Assembly: GCA_019009955.1 (NCBI GenBank)
Contig: CM032233.1
Location: 121,242,501 to 121,306,500 of the forward strand
DNA length: 64,000 nt
Direction: 5' to 3'
Origin: Riptortus pedestris
Taxonomy: Eukaryota; Arthropoda; Insecta; Hemiptera; Alydidae
Shown here in pieces: positions 34,277 through 44,760 of the stretch. Numbering within the stretch: position 1 is the stretch's first letter; every line of letters begins with the position of its first letter. The notes below the pieces were generated by a model. It was not told the origin of the DNA. It was given only the letters and a program-made list of their open reading frames with translations, and ran no database searches. The translations under genes and the position numbers were made by a program.

Positions 34277-37200
34277 ATGCATCATTCAATGGAATTGCAA
34301 TGGGGCTGAAGCTCATTTAAATGATATTCTAACTCTGATCGAGCAATACCACCCGATCTGCCTATGCCTGCAGGAAACCCACTTCAAACCGGAAAACGAA
34401 CCTGAACTCGATGACTTCGAAATCTTCCGACTGGACGACACCTTGAAGGACAGAGCCTGCGGAGGTGTATGCATCGCTGTCCAGACCGCCGTTCCTGCTG
34501 AAGCCCTAGATTTAAGAACTAGTCTCTGGGCGGTTGCAGTCAAGATCCTGATTCCATACCCTGTTCACATCTGCAATGTTTACCTGAGACCAGGAGAGGC
34601 TATTGACAAGGAGGACGTCCGTGAGCTTCTGAGGCAAATCCCCTCACCACGAATTTTCTTGGGAGACGTTAATGCTAACTCAGAAGCCTGGGGCGCTCAC
34701 AAAAATGATCTTCGGGGCAACATGTTGACTGAACTTCTGAACGACGAAGAGCTGTCCATTCTTAATACAGGCGAGCCAACTCATTTCAGTATTGCTCATG
34801 GCTCCTTCTCCAACATTGATATAACTGCGTGTTCCGCTTCCCTCCTCACAAAGATCTCGTGGTATGTCTCTGACGACCTCAACAATAGTGACCACTTTCC
34901 CATTTTTCTGAATCTCGAAGCTTCCCATGATCGAAGGCCAGCTGCCATGCGTAGGTGGCAACTTCAGAACGCCGACTGGGACAGCTACAGCAGATTAGCC
35001 ATGCCTGACGAATGGCACCCATCTGACGTAGACCAGAATTGCCGGAACCTCACGAAGGCAATCATCGATGCGGCTATCCAATCTATTCCTTACTCATGCA
35101 GTAAAACTAGGAGGAAAGCTCTGCCCTGGTTTAACAACTCTTGCAAGGAAGCGATACGCCACAGAAGAAGAGCTTTCAGAAAATTCAGGAAGAATATGTC
35201 GACAATGAACCTCATTGAATTTAAAAAAGCTCGAGCTCGTGCCCGGAGGATTATTGCCGAGAGTAAAGCCGAACATTGGCGCATCTTCGTATCTGGGCTC
35301 AACAAGACCACCCCTTCGGCTGAAGTGTGGAAAAAAATAAGGGCCTTGAAGGGCGGTAATCAGAAGCAACCGACATACTTGTACATCAAGGGGGAACTGA
35401 CTTCTGATCCTGAGAAGGTTGCGGAGGAATTCGCGAGGGCCTTTATCATCAACGATGGCTTCTTCGGCGGTCAATTTCTCCAAATCAAGAGAGAAGAGGA
35501 GGCCCTGCCTCTTTGTTTCGACTCTGACCTGGTTGTCCCAGAGTACAATCTCCCCTTCTCGAAATGGGAGCTCGAATGCTCACTAAGCCAGCTGAAGGGC
35601 AATTCTCCAGGCCCAGATGGCATTCACTATGAAATGATCAAGCATCTTTCTCGAAAGGGGATGAATTGCCTCCTCAAGCTGTACAACCAGGTATGGTCTC
35701 AGGGAAGGCTGCCCCAAGAGTGGAAGTTATCCTTAATAATCCCTATCCCTAAAACCAACAAGGACAAGAAACATGCGTCCAGCTATCGGCCGATCTCCCT
35801 GATCAGCTGCTTAAGCAAAGTTCTTGAAAGAATGGTTAATCGGCGATTACAGTGGACCCTAGAGAGGCGCGGTCTTCTTCCCGTGGAGCAGTCAGCATTT
35901 CGCCGTGGACGGTCAACGATGGACAACCTCGTCATCCTGGAGAGTGAGGTTAGCCATGCCTTCATAAGGAAACAATTTGCTGTGGCGGTCCTTTTCGACA
36001 TACATAAGGCATTTGACTCAGTATGGAGACACAACATATTGAAAAGCCTTAAGTGCTGGGGATTTGTGGGGAACCTGCCAAGGTATGTAGCGGAATTCTT
36101 GGACAGAAGGCTGGTTCAGATAGTGGTGAACGGCCTCAAATCCGATCCGAGAGACACCGAATACGGGATTCCTCAAGGAAGTTCACTTAGTAGCACCCTC
36201 TTCCTGATTGCCATGTGTTCCATTACTAAGCGCTTTAACAATAACGTTAAATTTTTCCTGTATGCGGATGACCTTCTAATCCTGTGCCGCTCCGAAAGTC
36301 TGGAGTTTATTAGGAGGAATCTGCAGGCCTGTATTAACAGGTTGCTTGCATGGTGCACCGCAACGGGCTTTCGTATCTCGCATGAAAAGTCCAAATGCTT
36401 AATGTTTAGCAGACGCCGAGGCGACTTCGCTTGTCCGTCTCTACATATAAATGGCCAACCGATCCTAAGCACAGGACAAGCCCGCTTTCTAGGCGTGACG
36501 CTTGATAAGCGCCTTAGCTGGCTACCGCACATAACCGCTCTCAAGAACACCTGCTATCGGAGGATGTGGATCCTGAAAGTCCTTTTGGGACATCATGGGG
36601 AGCCGACCGATCCACACTAATAAAAATATACAAAGCATTAATACGCTCCAAATTAGACTACGGTAGCCTAGTTTATGGCTCGGCAAGAACGCCTGCCCTC
36701 ACTACCCTTGACGCTGTTCATTTCGCAGGCTTAAGGATAGCAACTGGAGCCTTCCGGAAAACCCCAGTTTTCAGTTTGTGCGCTGAGGCTGGAGTGCACC
36801 CACTCCTATTCCGAAGACACCAGTTAGCCGCAAGATACATCAGCAAAGTATACTCTAAACCCAATCACCCATGCTTCTCATACATTTTTCAGTCAAAGTA
36901 TGAAAACCTTTATCAGGCTGCATCCTCACCAGCACCACTCGCCCTGCGTATGAAGAAACTCATTAATCAAATTAAGGGAATCGAAACCATAGCAGTCGAA
37001 GAGTCTATTCCCCCTTGGACGCTAAAAAGGCCACAGAGCATAGACCTTGCAAAAAAAGAAGGACACCCTGGATAGTTTCGAGCTAACCAAGAAGCTCTAT
37101 GACCTCCTTGGAAGAATCGACCAAAAGCAGGTCATATACACCGATGGTTCTAAGATCGAAGGGTCAACCGCTTGCGCCTTTGTTGCTGACAGAACAGCTC

Positions 37201-37937
37201 GCGCCTTCAAACTAAACGCCTTATCCGGAATTTTCTCCGCCGAGCTGTTTGCGATCTCAGCCGCTCTATACCACTCAATGTCCTCTGAGGCCAAACACAT
37301 CGTTATATGCACTGACTCAAGGAGCGAGGTGTCTGGTACCAGAAATATATTTAGCAATAACCCAGGAGTGGTTAAGGTACTGCATTACACAACGATGCTA
37401 CACGAGCTGGGCAAGTCGGTGCTGCTAATCTGGGCGCCGGGGCACCGTGGGATTCCCGGTAACGAGAGGCCTGATAGAGAAGCCAATCTTGGCCATTCCT
37501 TGCCGTCTGCAACACCAATTCCTCTCACTCCAAACGAAATTGCTGCACCTCTAATTGAAGACATCAACAAGAGCTGGAAGGACTTGTGGGAGGAGTCCGA
37601 TTGCAGCAAGTTGAAGATGGTGAAGAAGGACCTTGCGGCCTGGGAGTCTTCATCGAGACACCATCGTGGGGAGGAGGTGTTGATTTGCAGGCTCCGGCAT
37701 GGCCACACTAGGCTGACACATCTCCATCTAATTAAAGGTAGGAACACTCCCTCCTGTGCAGTGTGCCGTAAAAGCCTTTCAGTCAGGCACATTTTTGAAG
37801 AGTGCAGGAAATACAGAGGCATCCTGGCTGACCTCGGTATTCCAAGGAACCTCGGCGACGCCCTAGCAAACAGTAGAGCGGCCACTGACAGGGTAATAAG
37901 GTTTCTCCATTTAACGGGCCTTTCCAGCCACATATAG
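34164..37937 (+). pseudogene. LINE ORF2: AP endonuclease, reverse transcriptase, RNase H (two frameshifts)
   Basis: Start ATG 34164. The endonuclease (about residues 40-250) shows IIQWNCNG, CLCLQETHF, FLGDVNANSEAWG and SDHFPI, the catalytic Asn, Glu, Asp and Asp-His positions. The RT (about 440-760) shows NSPGPDGI, SSYRPISLIS, AVLFDIHKAFDSVW, GIPQGSSLSSTLF and the catalytic FLYADDLL. RNase H (37135-37480) has TDGSK, AELFAISAAL, CTDSRSEV and WAPGHRGIPGNERPD, so all four acidic positions are present. The end has CAVCRKSLSVRHIFEEC (Cys-His zinc motif). Two one-base indels break it: a loss near 36585-36595, where a stop follows at 36618, and a gain in the A7 run at 37050-37056, which returns to the first frame. 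It does target-primed reverse transcription in intact relatives. Confidence 0.85.
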
Positions 37938-38272
37938 CTAAGGTTTCTTCTGTTTCAAAGTTATTGCAAGAGTTTTAGTTAATGCTTATTGTATCTGTTA
38001 TTTTAATGGTTATATCAATAGGCTTTAAGCTTGATGTTAATTTTTATGGATCTAATTTTTATATTTATTTTAATTGTTCGAACCTTGTTGTTATCTTAAT
38101 GGTTATTTTAATAAGCTTTATGTTAGATGTTTATCTTCTTTTCTTCTTTGGATTTAATTTTAATATTTATTTGTATAGCTTTAATCTTGTTGCTATTTTA
38201 ATGTTTTAATGGTTGTATTTATAATGCTCTTTTAATAATTTATAGTTCTAATGTTTACTTTAAGGGATCTAA

Positions 38273-38313
<41 letters not shown>

Positions 38314-38542
38314 TTTTTTTTTTTTTTTAAAAACTTTGTGTCATTAATGGCTGTGTTTCTCGTGATGAGCTTTAAGTCTAATGCTGTCATTTAATAGTTA
38401 ATTAGATATGTAGTCCATAAGTTTAATGTAATTGGTAATAACATAACTCTTCTTCTTAGTGTTTATCAATGAGTCGCAATGGTTTCTGTGATACCGGCGA
38501 GTAGGTGTAAATGCATATGGCCGAACCCCCCTCCCCCCCTTA

Positions 38543-38898
38543 CCAAAAGAAAAAAAAAGGGAAAAGGGAAAAAAAAAAAAAAAAATAAGAAAGAAGGAAA
38601 GGGGGAAAAAGAAGGAAAGACAAAAAAAATGAAAAAAAAAAAAAAAAAAAAAAAAACAAAAGGGGGGAAAATAAGGAAATATCTAAAAAAAAAGGAAAAA
38701 CAAAAAAAAAAAAGAAAGAAGGAAAGGGGGAAAAAGAAGGAAAGACAAAAAAAAAGGAAAAAGAAAAAAAAAAGAAAGAAGGAAAGGGGGAAAAAGAAGG
38801 AAAAAGAAAAACAAAAAAATAAAAACAAAAAAAAAAAAAAAAAAAAAAGGAGATTAAAAGGAAAAAAGGTAAAAAAAGAGGGGGTTGGAAAAAAAAAA
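38543..38898. repeat. Polypurine tract, about 350 bp
   Basis: Almost only A and G on the + strand. Three direct repeats of GAAAGAAGGAAAGGGGGAAA occur near 38590, 38713 and 38774. A C-rich stretch precedes it. Long Lys-rich frames here are artefacts of composition. Confidence 0.9.
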
Positions 38899-38924
38899 TA
38901 TATATATAATGTTAAAAATAATGT

Positions 38925-38927
<3 letters not shown>

Positions 38928-38991
<64 letters not shown>
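38928..38991. repeat. (TA)n microsatellite
   Basis: About 32 TA units in the LINE 3' region. Confidence 0.95.
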
Positions 38992-38994
<3 letters not shown>

Positions 38995-39293
38995 TATTAA
39001 TATATAATAAAAGTCGGTCTAGCATGCGTGTGCCTGGGACTTCCCATGACTGGGGAACTCAAATACAGTATGTAGAGTGTTGGGCATTGATAACCATGAA
39101 GTTTTTTGCCCAAAACAAACAAACAACAACAAACAAACATTAAGCTTAAGGGTGATGTATTATACAAGTATAAAGAAAGAATTAAAGAAAAAGGCTCATT
39201 ATATGAAATGTTATAGATAATATCAAGTGGAAATTGAGGGTGCTGCAGTTCCACAGTGCATATAGTGCTATATAGTTCTGCAGTTCGCCACTG

Positions 39294-39301
39294 CTGGAAG
39301 T
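39294..39301. repeat. Right 8-bp target-site duplication of the hAT element
   Basis: CTGGAAGT, identical to 31069-31076. Confidence 0.88.
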
Positions 39302-40085
39302 ATCCCATCATTAATTAATTAATGTTTATACATAAGCTTTCATTGTTTATCAAATAGCTTTTAGAGTACAGCCATTTTTGAGTGCCCTTTTTAACTAATG
39401 TGTAGTCCAAATTTAGCTGAGAAATTATTAACCCTTTAATTGGGGCTATAATGGCTTTGCACAATTAAAGGGTTAAGATGTAAACATAGAAGTAGTTATA
39501 ATTATTAAAATGGGATTTTAAGCTGATACACTCTAGTATCCAATACAGCTTTGTACAATAGAAAATAAATGGATATATCAAATGATCTATTATTATAAAA
39601 TATTATATTTATATTATTAAATTGTTTATGTTTTGGAGACATTTTTACATTTATTTTGCATAATTCTGTTCTTTTTAATAAATATAATATAGACATAGTA
39701 AACATAGGCTTTATATTCTTTTATTATAATGCTTAATTGGTCTTATCCCACAAAATTTTAATTTTGGCAGGGCGGAGGGGGGGGGGGAGCAAAAATGGCC
39801 CTCTTTAAATGCACTAAAAGATTGTTTTAAATGTGAATTAAGTGAACAATTCAATGATTATATCCAATTGGGATGTTCCAAATCTCTGTTCATGCCATGG
39901 TCTAGTTTTCTTTTGCGTTCATGCCCTTAAATATAGGAAAGTAATGACAGAGGTTTCTCTGTTTTAATTTTTTTTCTTTAACTTCAGTCACCATAAACAG
40001 TCTGTACAACATAATTAATTCTATGTTGATTATTATGCTTTATTAATGCATACATCCTCACCAAAAAAAGGATAACTTTTTTTCT
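39302..40085. other. Intergenic AT-rich DNA
   Basis: No gene seen. It contains the short TTAA-flanked hairpin at 39428-39476 and a run of Gs near 39780. Confidence 0.5.
39428..39476. repeat. Perfect 15-bp inverted repeat ending in TTAA
   Basis: TTAACCCTTTAATTG at 39428-39442 and its reverse complement at 39462-39476, with a spacer of 19 bases. The outer four bases TTAA plus CCC...GGG resemble a minimal piggyBac-like end pair; it could also be a chance hairpin. Confidence 0.6.
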
Positions 40086-40089
40086 TCAA

Positions 40090-41780
40090 GTGAGGGGTAG
40101 ATTTGGAGTGTGGAATAGCCTAGAGCTGGTTGAGGGCAGCCTCCTTTCAAGTCATCTAAGGAAACAATTTGCTCTATAGAGAGGGGAAGACTTGGACAGT
40201 GATAAGTAACCAAAGGCTCATTGATGAGCAGCCTCCATTTGTTCTACCTAGGTAAACATTTGCCCTATTAGAGAGGAGAAGCTTTGGGTGGTGTTGAGCA
40301 GCAAATAGCTGATTGAGAGTAGCTTTCTTTGGTGCTGATCTGAGGTTAACGTTTGACCTACATACGAAGGGAACCTTTAGAGGGATTTGAGGCACTAACA
40401 GATGACCAAGGTGCACCCTCATTTTGTGTCATCTAAGGAAACTATTTGTCCTGTTTGAGAAAGAAGAGATGCTTTAGAAGGTGTTGAGTAGCCAACTGCT
40501 GAGGAGGAGCAGCCTTCTTCGTGCCACCAAAGGAAAACGTCTCTCCTATTATAGAGGGTGCTTACCCCCCAGCAGCCTTTCATGCTAAATAATGTTTGTC
40601 CTATAAGAGAGGAGAAGCTTTATAGAATGTGGAGTTGACAACAGTTAGTAAAAGGAGCAGCCTATTTCTGTGCCATCTAAGGTAAACATTTCTCCCATTA
40701 GAGAGGAGAAGCTTTGGAGGGCATGGGTTATCCAACTGATGATTTGCAAGCGACCTCCTTTCGTATCATCTAAGGTAAATTTTTGCTCTATTAAAGTCGT
40801 GGGGGGGGGCTCTAGCAGGTATGGAGTAGCAAACAGCCATTCGAGAAGCAGCCTCTTTTCCTGCTATCTAATGATAACTTTTGTCCCATTAGAGAGGAGA
40901 AGCAAAGGAAGGTGTGTATTAGCGAATCGCTGATTGAGGTGCAGCATCCTTTCGTGTCACCAAAGGTAAATGTTTGTCCTGTTGAAATTTTAGAGGTGTG
41001 GAGTTGACAGCTCCTGATCAAGGAGCAGCCTTCTTTAGTGGCATTTATAGAGAACGGTTGTCCTAATTTAAACAGGATGCAATGTACTCTGTTTAGTCGC
41101 CACCAGATGATAGAAGAGCAGCCTTCATTCGTGTGATCTAAGGAAACTGTTTGTCCTATAAGAGAGAGAAAACTTAAGAAGGTTTGGCGTGGCCAACAGC
41201 TGATAAAGTAGCTGCATCCTATCGTTTCACCTAAGGTAATTGATTTCCCTATTAGACAGGAGAAGCCTTGGACGGAGTTGAGTGGCCAAATGCTAATCGA
41301 GGAGAAGCCCCCTTTCATACCATCCAAGGTAAACATTTGTCCCAGTAGGAAAAGGAAGCTTTGGAGGGTGTGGAGTAGCACCAACAGCAGCTTCAGGAAC
41401 AACACCCTCTTTTCGAGCCATCTAAGGAAATGTTGGTCTTATTAGAGAGGGGATGTTTGATCGGTGCTGGGTGGCCTACAGCTAATCGAGGTGCAGCCTT
41501 CTTTCTTGCCATCTAAGAAACTGTTTTCCCATTTGAGGGGGGAAGCTTAAGAAGGCGTGGAGTAGCCAACAGATGACCAAGGAGCAGCCTCCATTCGTGC
41601 TATCTAAGGTAAACATTCCCCCCCCCCTTACAGAGGGGAAGCGTGGGGGGGGGGGCTAGAGGAGCCAACGGCTGATCGAGTTGCAGCCTCCTTTCGTGCC
41701 ATCTAAGGTAAATGTTTGTCCTACTAGAAAAGGGAAGCTTTGAAAAATGTTGAATGGCTTACAGTTGTCCCAGGAGCAAT
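40090..41780. repeat. Minisatellite array, unit about 93 bp, about 17 copies
   Basis: A diverged unit recurs with period mostly 91-98 bp; two units near 40510-40655 are shorter. Hallmarks are (A)GCAGCCTCCTTTCGTG, CCATCTAAGGTAAACATTTG, TCCTATTAGAGAGGAGAAGC and TTTGGAGGGTGTGGAGTAGC. Marker positions include 40227, 40320, 40412, 40508, 40749, 40846, 40940, 41117, 41211, 41303, 41492 and 41584. Because 93 is a multiple of three, a minus-strand frame (41405-40812) stays open and shows a 31-residue repeat (GQTFTLDxTKGGCSSI-like). I call it a satellite, not a gene. Confidence 0.85.
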
Positions 41781-41879
41781 TTTATTTTTGCAGTGAAGTT
41801 TTTTAGCTGCGTCTAAGGCACGGCTATAAATACGTCGATATTTCTTCAAATGAGTATAAAAGCTATTTGGGAGAGAATG

Positions 41880-42250
41880 TCAGTTGGCTTTAATTGTGTG
41901 TAAAGCATTAAACTTATTACTGGAGATTCTTAGTCCCACATTAAACCAGTCTTTATTTTCCTTGATAGGCACACACTTCCTCTGGGATGTGTTTAATGGT
42001 ACTATGTTATTAGCATGCTGTAAGAGTCTATTGTGAAAATTTTCGTACATACTATTTCCAGTTATCGACTCATTACTCATAGTACATCATCAAATTTTAG
42101 GGCATTATTTAGCTCTTCTAAATTACTTTTGTTTATGTCTCTACAGCAGTGCTTAATTCTTACTGTTTAGGGATGTATTTTTGTGGAAAAGTAAATTCTA
42201 TCCCTTTGTGATCTGAGATCCCCGAATGTATGAAGGTGTTCCTAATTAAC
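41880..42250 (-). pseudogene. LINE relic: endonuclease end and linker before RT
   Basis: On the minus strand about 42225 to 41880 reads, with frameshifts, a SDHKGIEFTF-like motif (end of an AP-type endonuclease) and then ENFHNRLLQHANNIVPLNTS and KENKDWFNVGLRISSNKFNAL, the linker pattern (N..F...L......P......K.WFT.GL..S...K..L) of CR1/Jockey-type LINEs. No RT core is present. Confidence 0.45.
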
Positions 42251-42259
42251 CCAAACTTA

Positions 42260-42527
42260 AAAAACTCAGTATGTCAATTAGCATTAATTCTTCCATGATT
42301 ATAAGCTATATTAAAATTTTTAGGTTAGAACGGGAGTGGGGGTTATAAGGGGGACCTGAACAAAAATTCGCGATATTTCATTGTCAAATGCCAACAACGG
42401 GTATTAACCCTAAACACTGGGACGGGTAAATGTCAAAATATTGTGCAAAGTAAAGCCTTGCTAAAAAAATACCACCACCATTCAGTCTCAAATCAATTCC
42501 CGGGCGAAGCCGGGTATCTGAGCTAGT
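42260..42527 (+). mobile_element. Helentron-like 3' end fragment (copy A)
   Basis: It ends with the hairpin CCCGGGCGAAGCCGGG at 42499-42514, then TATCTGAGCTAGT, directly before a (TA)n tract. A short hairpin just before a CTAG(T) end is the mark of Helitron/Helentron elements. There is no coding capacity. Confidence 0.7.
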
Positions 42528-42532
42528 ATATA

Positions 42533-42560
<28 letters not shown>
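42528..42560. repeat. (TA)n between two Helentron-like copies
   Basis: TATATATC(TA)n joins the 3' end of copy A to the 5' end of copy B, as though both inserted in the same TA tract or as a tandem array. Confidence 0.9.
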
Positions 42561-42565
<5 letters not shown>

Positions 42566-43988
42566 GTAACCTCTGTCTTTACATTGATTTTTTTCGCGAA
42601 ATTTCACGATAACTTTTCGTTTCACATGTCATAGACACCATAACTGCATAATGTTTCTTTGGTGTCTGTTTGTTTATTTATTTGTTTGTTTGTTACCTTT
42701 TCACGCATAAACGGCTGAACCGAATTTTATGAAACTTGGTATGTATATTACTACTAACCAAACTTAGACTTTAGGTTATATTAATATCCTTTGAGACGAA
42801 CAGGAGTGGGGGTTATAAGGGAAGCCAGAAATTAAAAATAGCGATATTTCGTTTCCTATTGGGTTTTCGGCAAATATGAACATAACAAAAGTTGTTTATT
42901 TTGTTATTTAGAGTAACTTTTGTTATATACACTTTTTTCGTATACCGCATTATAAACGAGATATACGCTAAAACATATAACAGAAGTGAACAATTTCATT
43001 TGGGACAAAAGAACCAACCGAAATAAATAAAGCTCGGTATATGTATTAGCACTAACGCATTCATTAAAACAAGTCATACCAACAATTCTAGGGACGGGCA
43101 GGAGTGGGGGTTATAAGGGAAGCCAGAAATTAAAAATAGCAATATTTCGTTTCCTATTGGTTTATTGACAAATATGCACAAAACAAAAGTAGTTTATTTT
43201 GTTATTTAGAGTATCTTTTGTTATACACACTTTTTTCGTATACCGAATTATAAACGAGATATACGCTAAAACCTATAGCGGAAGTGAACAATTTTATTTG
43301 GGGCAAAAGACCCAACCGAAATAATCAAATTTCGGTATGTGTATTAGCACTAAAGCTTTCATTATAATAAGCCATACCAACATATCTAGGGACGAGCAGG
43401 AGTAAGAGTGGTCTGAATTTAAGAATAGTGGTATTTCGTTTTATATTCGTTTTTCGACAAATATGAACAAAACAAAAGTTGTTTATTTTGTTATTTAGAG
43501 TAACTTTGGTCATATTCATTTTTGTCTTTTAACAAAGTATAAACGAGATATACACCAAAAACTAAAGCGGGAGCCAACTATTATATTGGGTACTAACGGT
43601 TGAACCGAATTTAACAAAACTCGGTATGTGAATTAGCATTAACTATTCCAAGATTATAAGCTATATTAAAACTTTTTGGTTCAAACAGAAGTAGGGGTTA
43701 TAAGGGAGACCTGAAATTAAAAATAGCGATATTTCGTTTCGCATTGATTTTTCGGTAAATATACACATAACAAAAGTTGTCTAGTTTGTTATTTAGAGTA
43801 ACTTTTGTTATGTGCACTTTTGTTGTATACATAAGTATAAATGAGTTATACGCTAAAAACTATAGTGGGAGTCAACAATTTTATTTGGCGCAAAAGACTC
43901 AACCGACTATGAAAAGCCTTGCCAAAAAAATACCATCTTTATTCAGCCTAAAATGAATTCCCGGGCGAAACCGGGTACCTTAGCTAGT
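42559..43988 (+). mobile_element. Helentron-like non-autonomous element with internal tandem repeats (copy B)
   Basis: It starts AAAATTGTAACCTCTGTC after a (TA)n tract, contains TTCGCGAAATTTCACGATAA and ACGGCTGAACCGAATTTTAT (typical text near the left end of such elements in insects), and ends with hairpin CCCGGGCGAAACCGGG and TACCTTAGCTAGT. The interior has four units of about 295-300 bp around AGGAGTGGGGGTTATAAGGG, beginning near 42800, 43090, 43390 and 43685. No helicase or replication-initiator frame, so it depends on an autonomous partner. Confidence 0.75.
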
Positions 43989-44760
43989 ATGTATATATAT
44001 ATATATATATATATATTTGTGTGTGTGTAAAATATCCCTTTCTTTTCTCTCACCCTTCAGCACCGTTTCTCTCATGGTAACTTAGATCCTAGGACTCCAG
44101 GACTAGTAGCAGAGTCAGCACCTTACAAGAACCATTGTATATAAACCCTCTCCTTTCCTCCTCCCAGACACTTGTTACCCAACATCCGTACGATACACAT
44201 CTATGTAACCTTTATATTACGAATAAAGTATTTTTTTTAAGTTCAAAGCGCGTTGTGAGATTTGATTGTAGATGCTTCAGAAGTAAGACCAATTTATTAC
44301 AAACATTTTTTTTTAATATATGCATTTATCCTCTGTCCATTTTTGCTTATTTGAGCTCATTTGTAATTATCCAGTTGGGCTTGTTTTTATAACTTTAGCC
44401 CACAAATGTTTAAATGTAACAAATGTTCCTTATAATGAAAAAAAAAAGGATCTCATGTCTATACTACAAAATATTTGGAATGTATTGTTGAAATACCATT
44501 TGATTCCAATAGTTTAAACAACTTCTACAGATTTAAGTGAGTTGAGTGTTTTAACTCCATCATATTTTTCTCACTTTTCATCGTAAAATCGAAAAAAATA
44601 CAATTTTTAATATATGTAACAAAATAAAAGGGGATCAGATTGATTTATATTCTATGAAATTAACTGTGCTAAGCCCACCAGAGAACAATCAAGCATATAT
44701 AAATGAGGCGAAAGCACAATTATATTCAAAAATGCTAAAACTCTCCAAGAAACAGATTTA
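43989..44760. other. Non-coding stretch; possible LTR-like segment
   Basis: After (TA)n and (TG)n, 44040-44290 is less AT-rich and contains TATATAAACCC near 44139 followed by GAATAAAG near 44220, the layout of a short LTR-type promoter and poly(A) signal. I could not find a partner LTR. The rest (44290-44760) shows nothing recognisable. Confidence 0.3.

Larger units (their letters stand above)
31311..39137 (+). mobile_element. I-clade non-LTR retrotransposon, near full length
   Basis: A 7.8-kb LINE inside the hAT element, flanked by the duplicated 7-mer CATTAAG (31304-31310 and 39138-39144) and ending in an A-rich tail of AAAC/AAC units. The order is a 5' leader, ORF1 (zinc-knuckle nucleic-acid-binding protein), an extra open frame, ORF2 (endonuclease, RT, RNase H and a Cys-His end), and a long low-complexity 3' region. 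RNase H following the RT points to the I group (I/Nimb-like) rather than Jockey. ORF1 and ORF2 have frameshifts, so this copy is probably inactive on its own, although it was recently intact. Confidence 0.85.
37938..39137 (+). other. LINE 3' region: tandem repeats, purine tract and (TA)n
   Basis: Two diverged units of about 105 bp (37985-38205) contain TTTTAATGGTTAT and TTTAATTTTTATATTTATTT-like text. Then come (TA)n at 38279-38310, a long purine tract (38543-38898), a second (TA)n at 38928-38991, and about 100 bp of unique sequence before the A-rich tail. No coding frame is credible here. Confidence 0.7.
31077..39293. mobile_element. hAT-type non-autonomous element, split by a LINE
   Basis: The ends are CAGTGGCGGCTCG on the left and CGCCACTG on the right. 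The flanking 8 bases CTGGAAGT are exactly duplicated (31069-31076 and 39294-39301), the hAT hallmark. Without the LINE the element is 383 bp (31077-31310 plus 39145-39293), matching the uninterrupted 376-bp copy at 58685-59060. It encodes no transposase. Confidence 0.85.

Noticed and set aside
35094..37933. Minus-strand frames opposite LINE ORF2
   Set aside because: Shadows of the coding strand; no domain text.
38479..39000. Long Lys/Glu-rich open frame and its Phe-rich opposite strand
   Set aside because: Produced by the purine tract and (TA)n; no complexity and no start context.
40812..41405. 197-codon minus-strand frame as a gene
   Set aside because: It is a pass through minisatellite units; no splice or promoter evidence. 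Kept only as a finding.
42528..44014. CRISPR-like regular repeats
   Set aside because: Units are about 295-300 bp without short spacers and the DNA is eukaryotic; they are internal repeats of a Helentron-like element.
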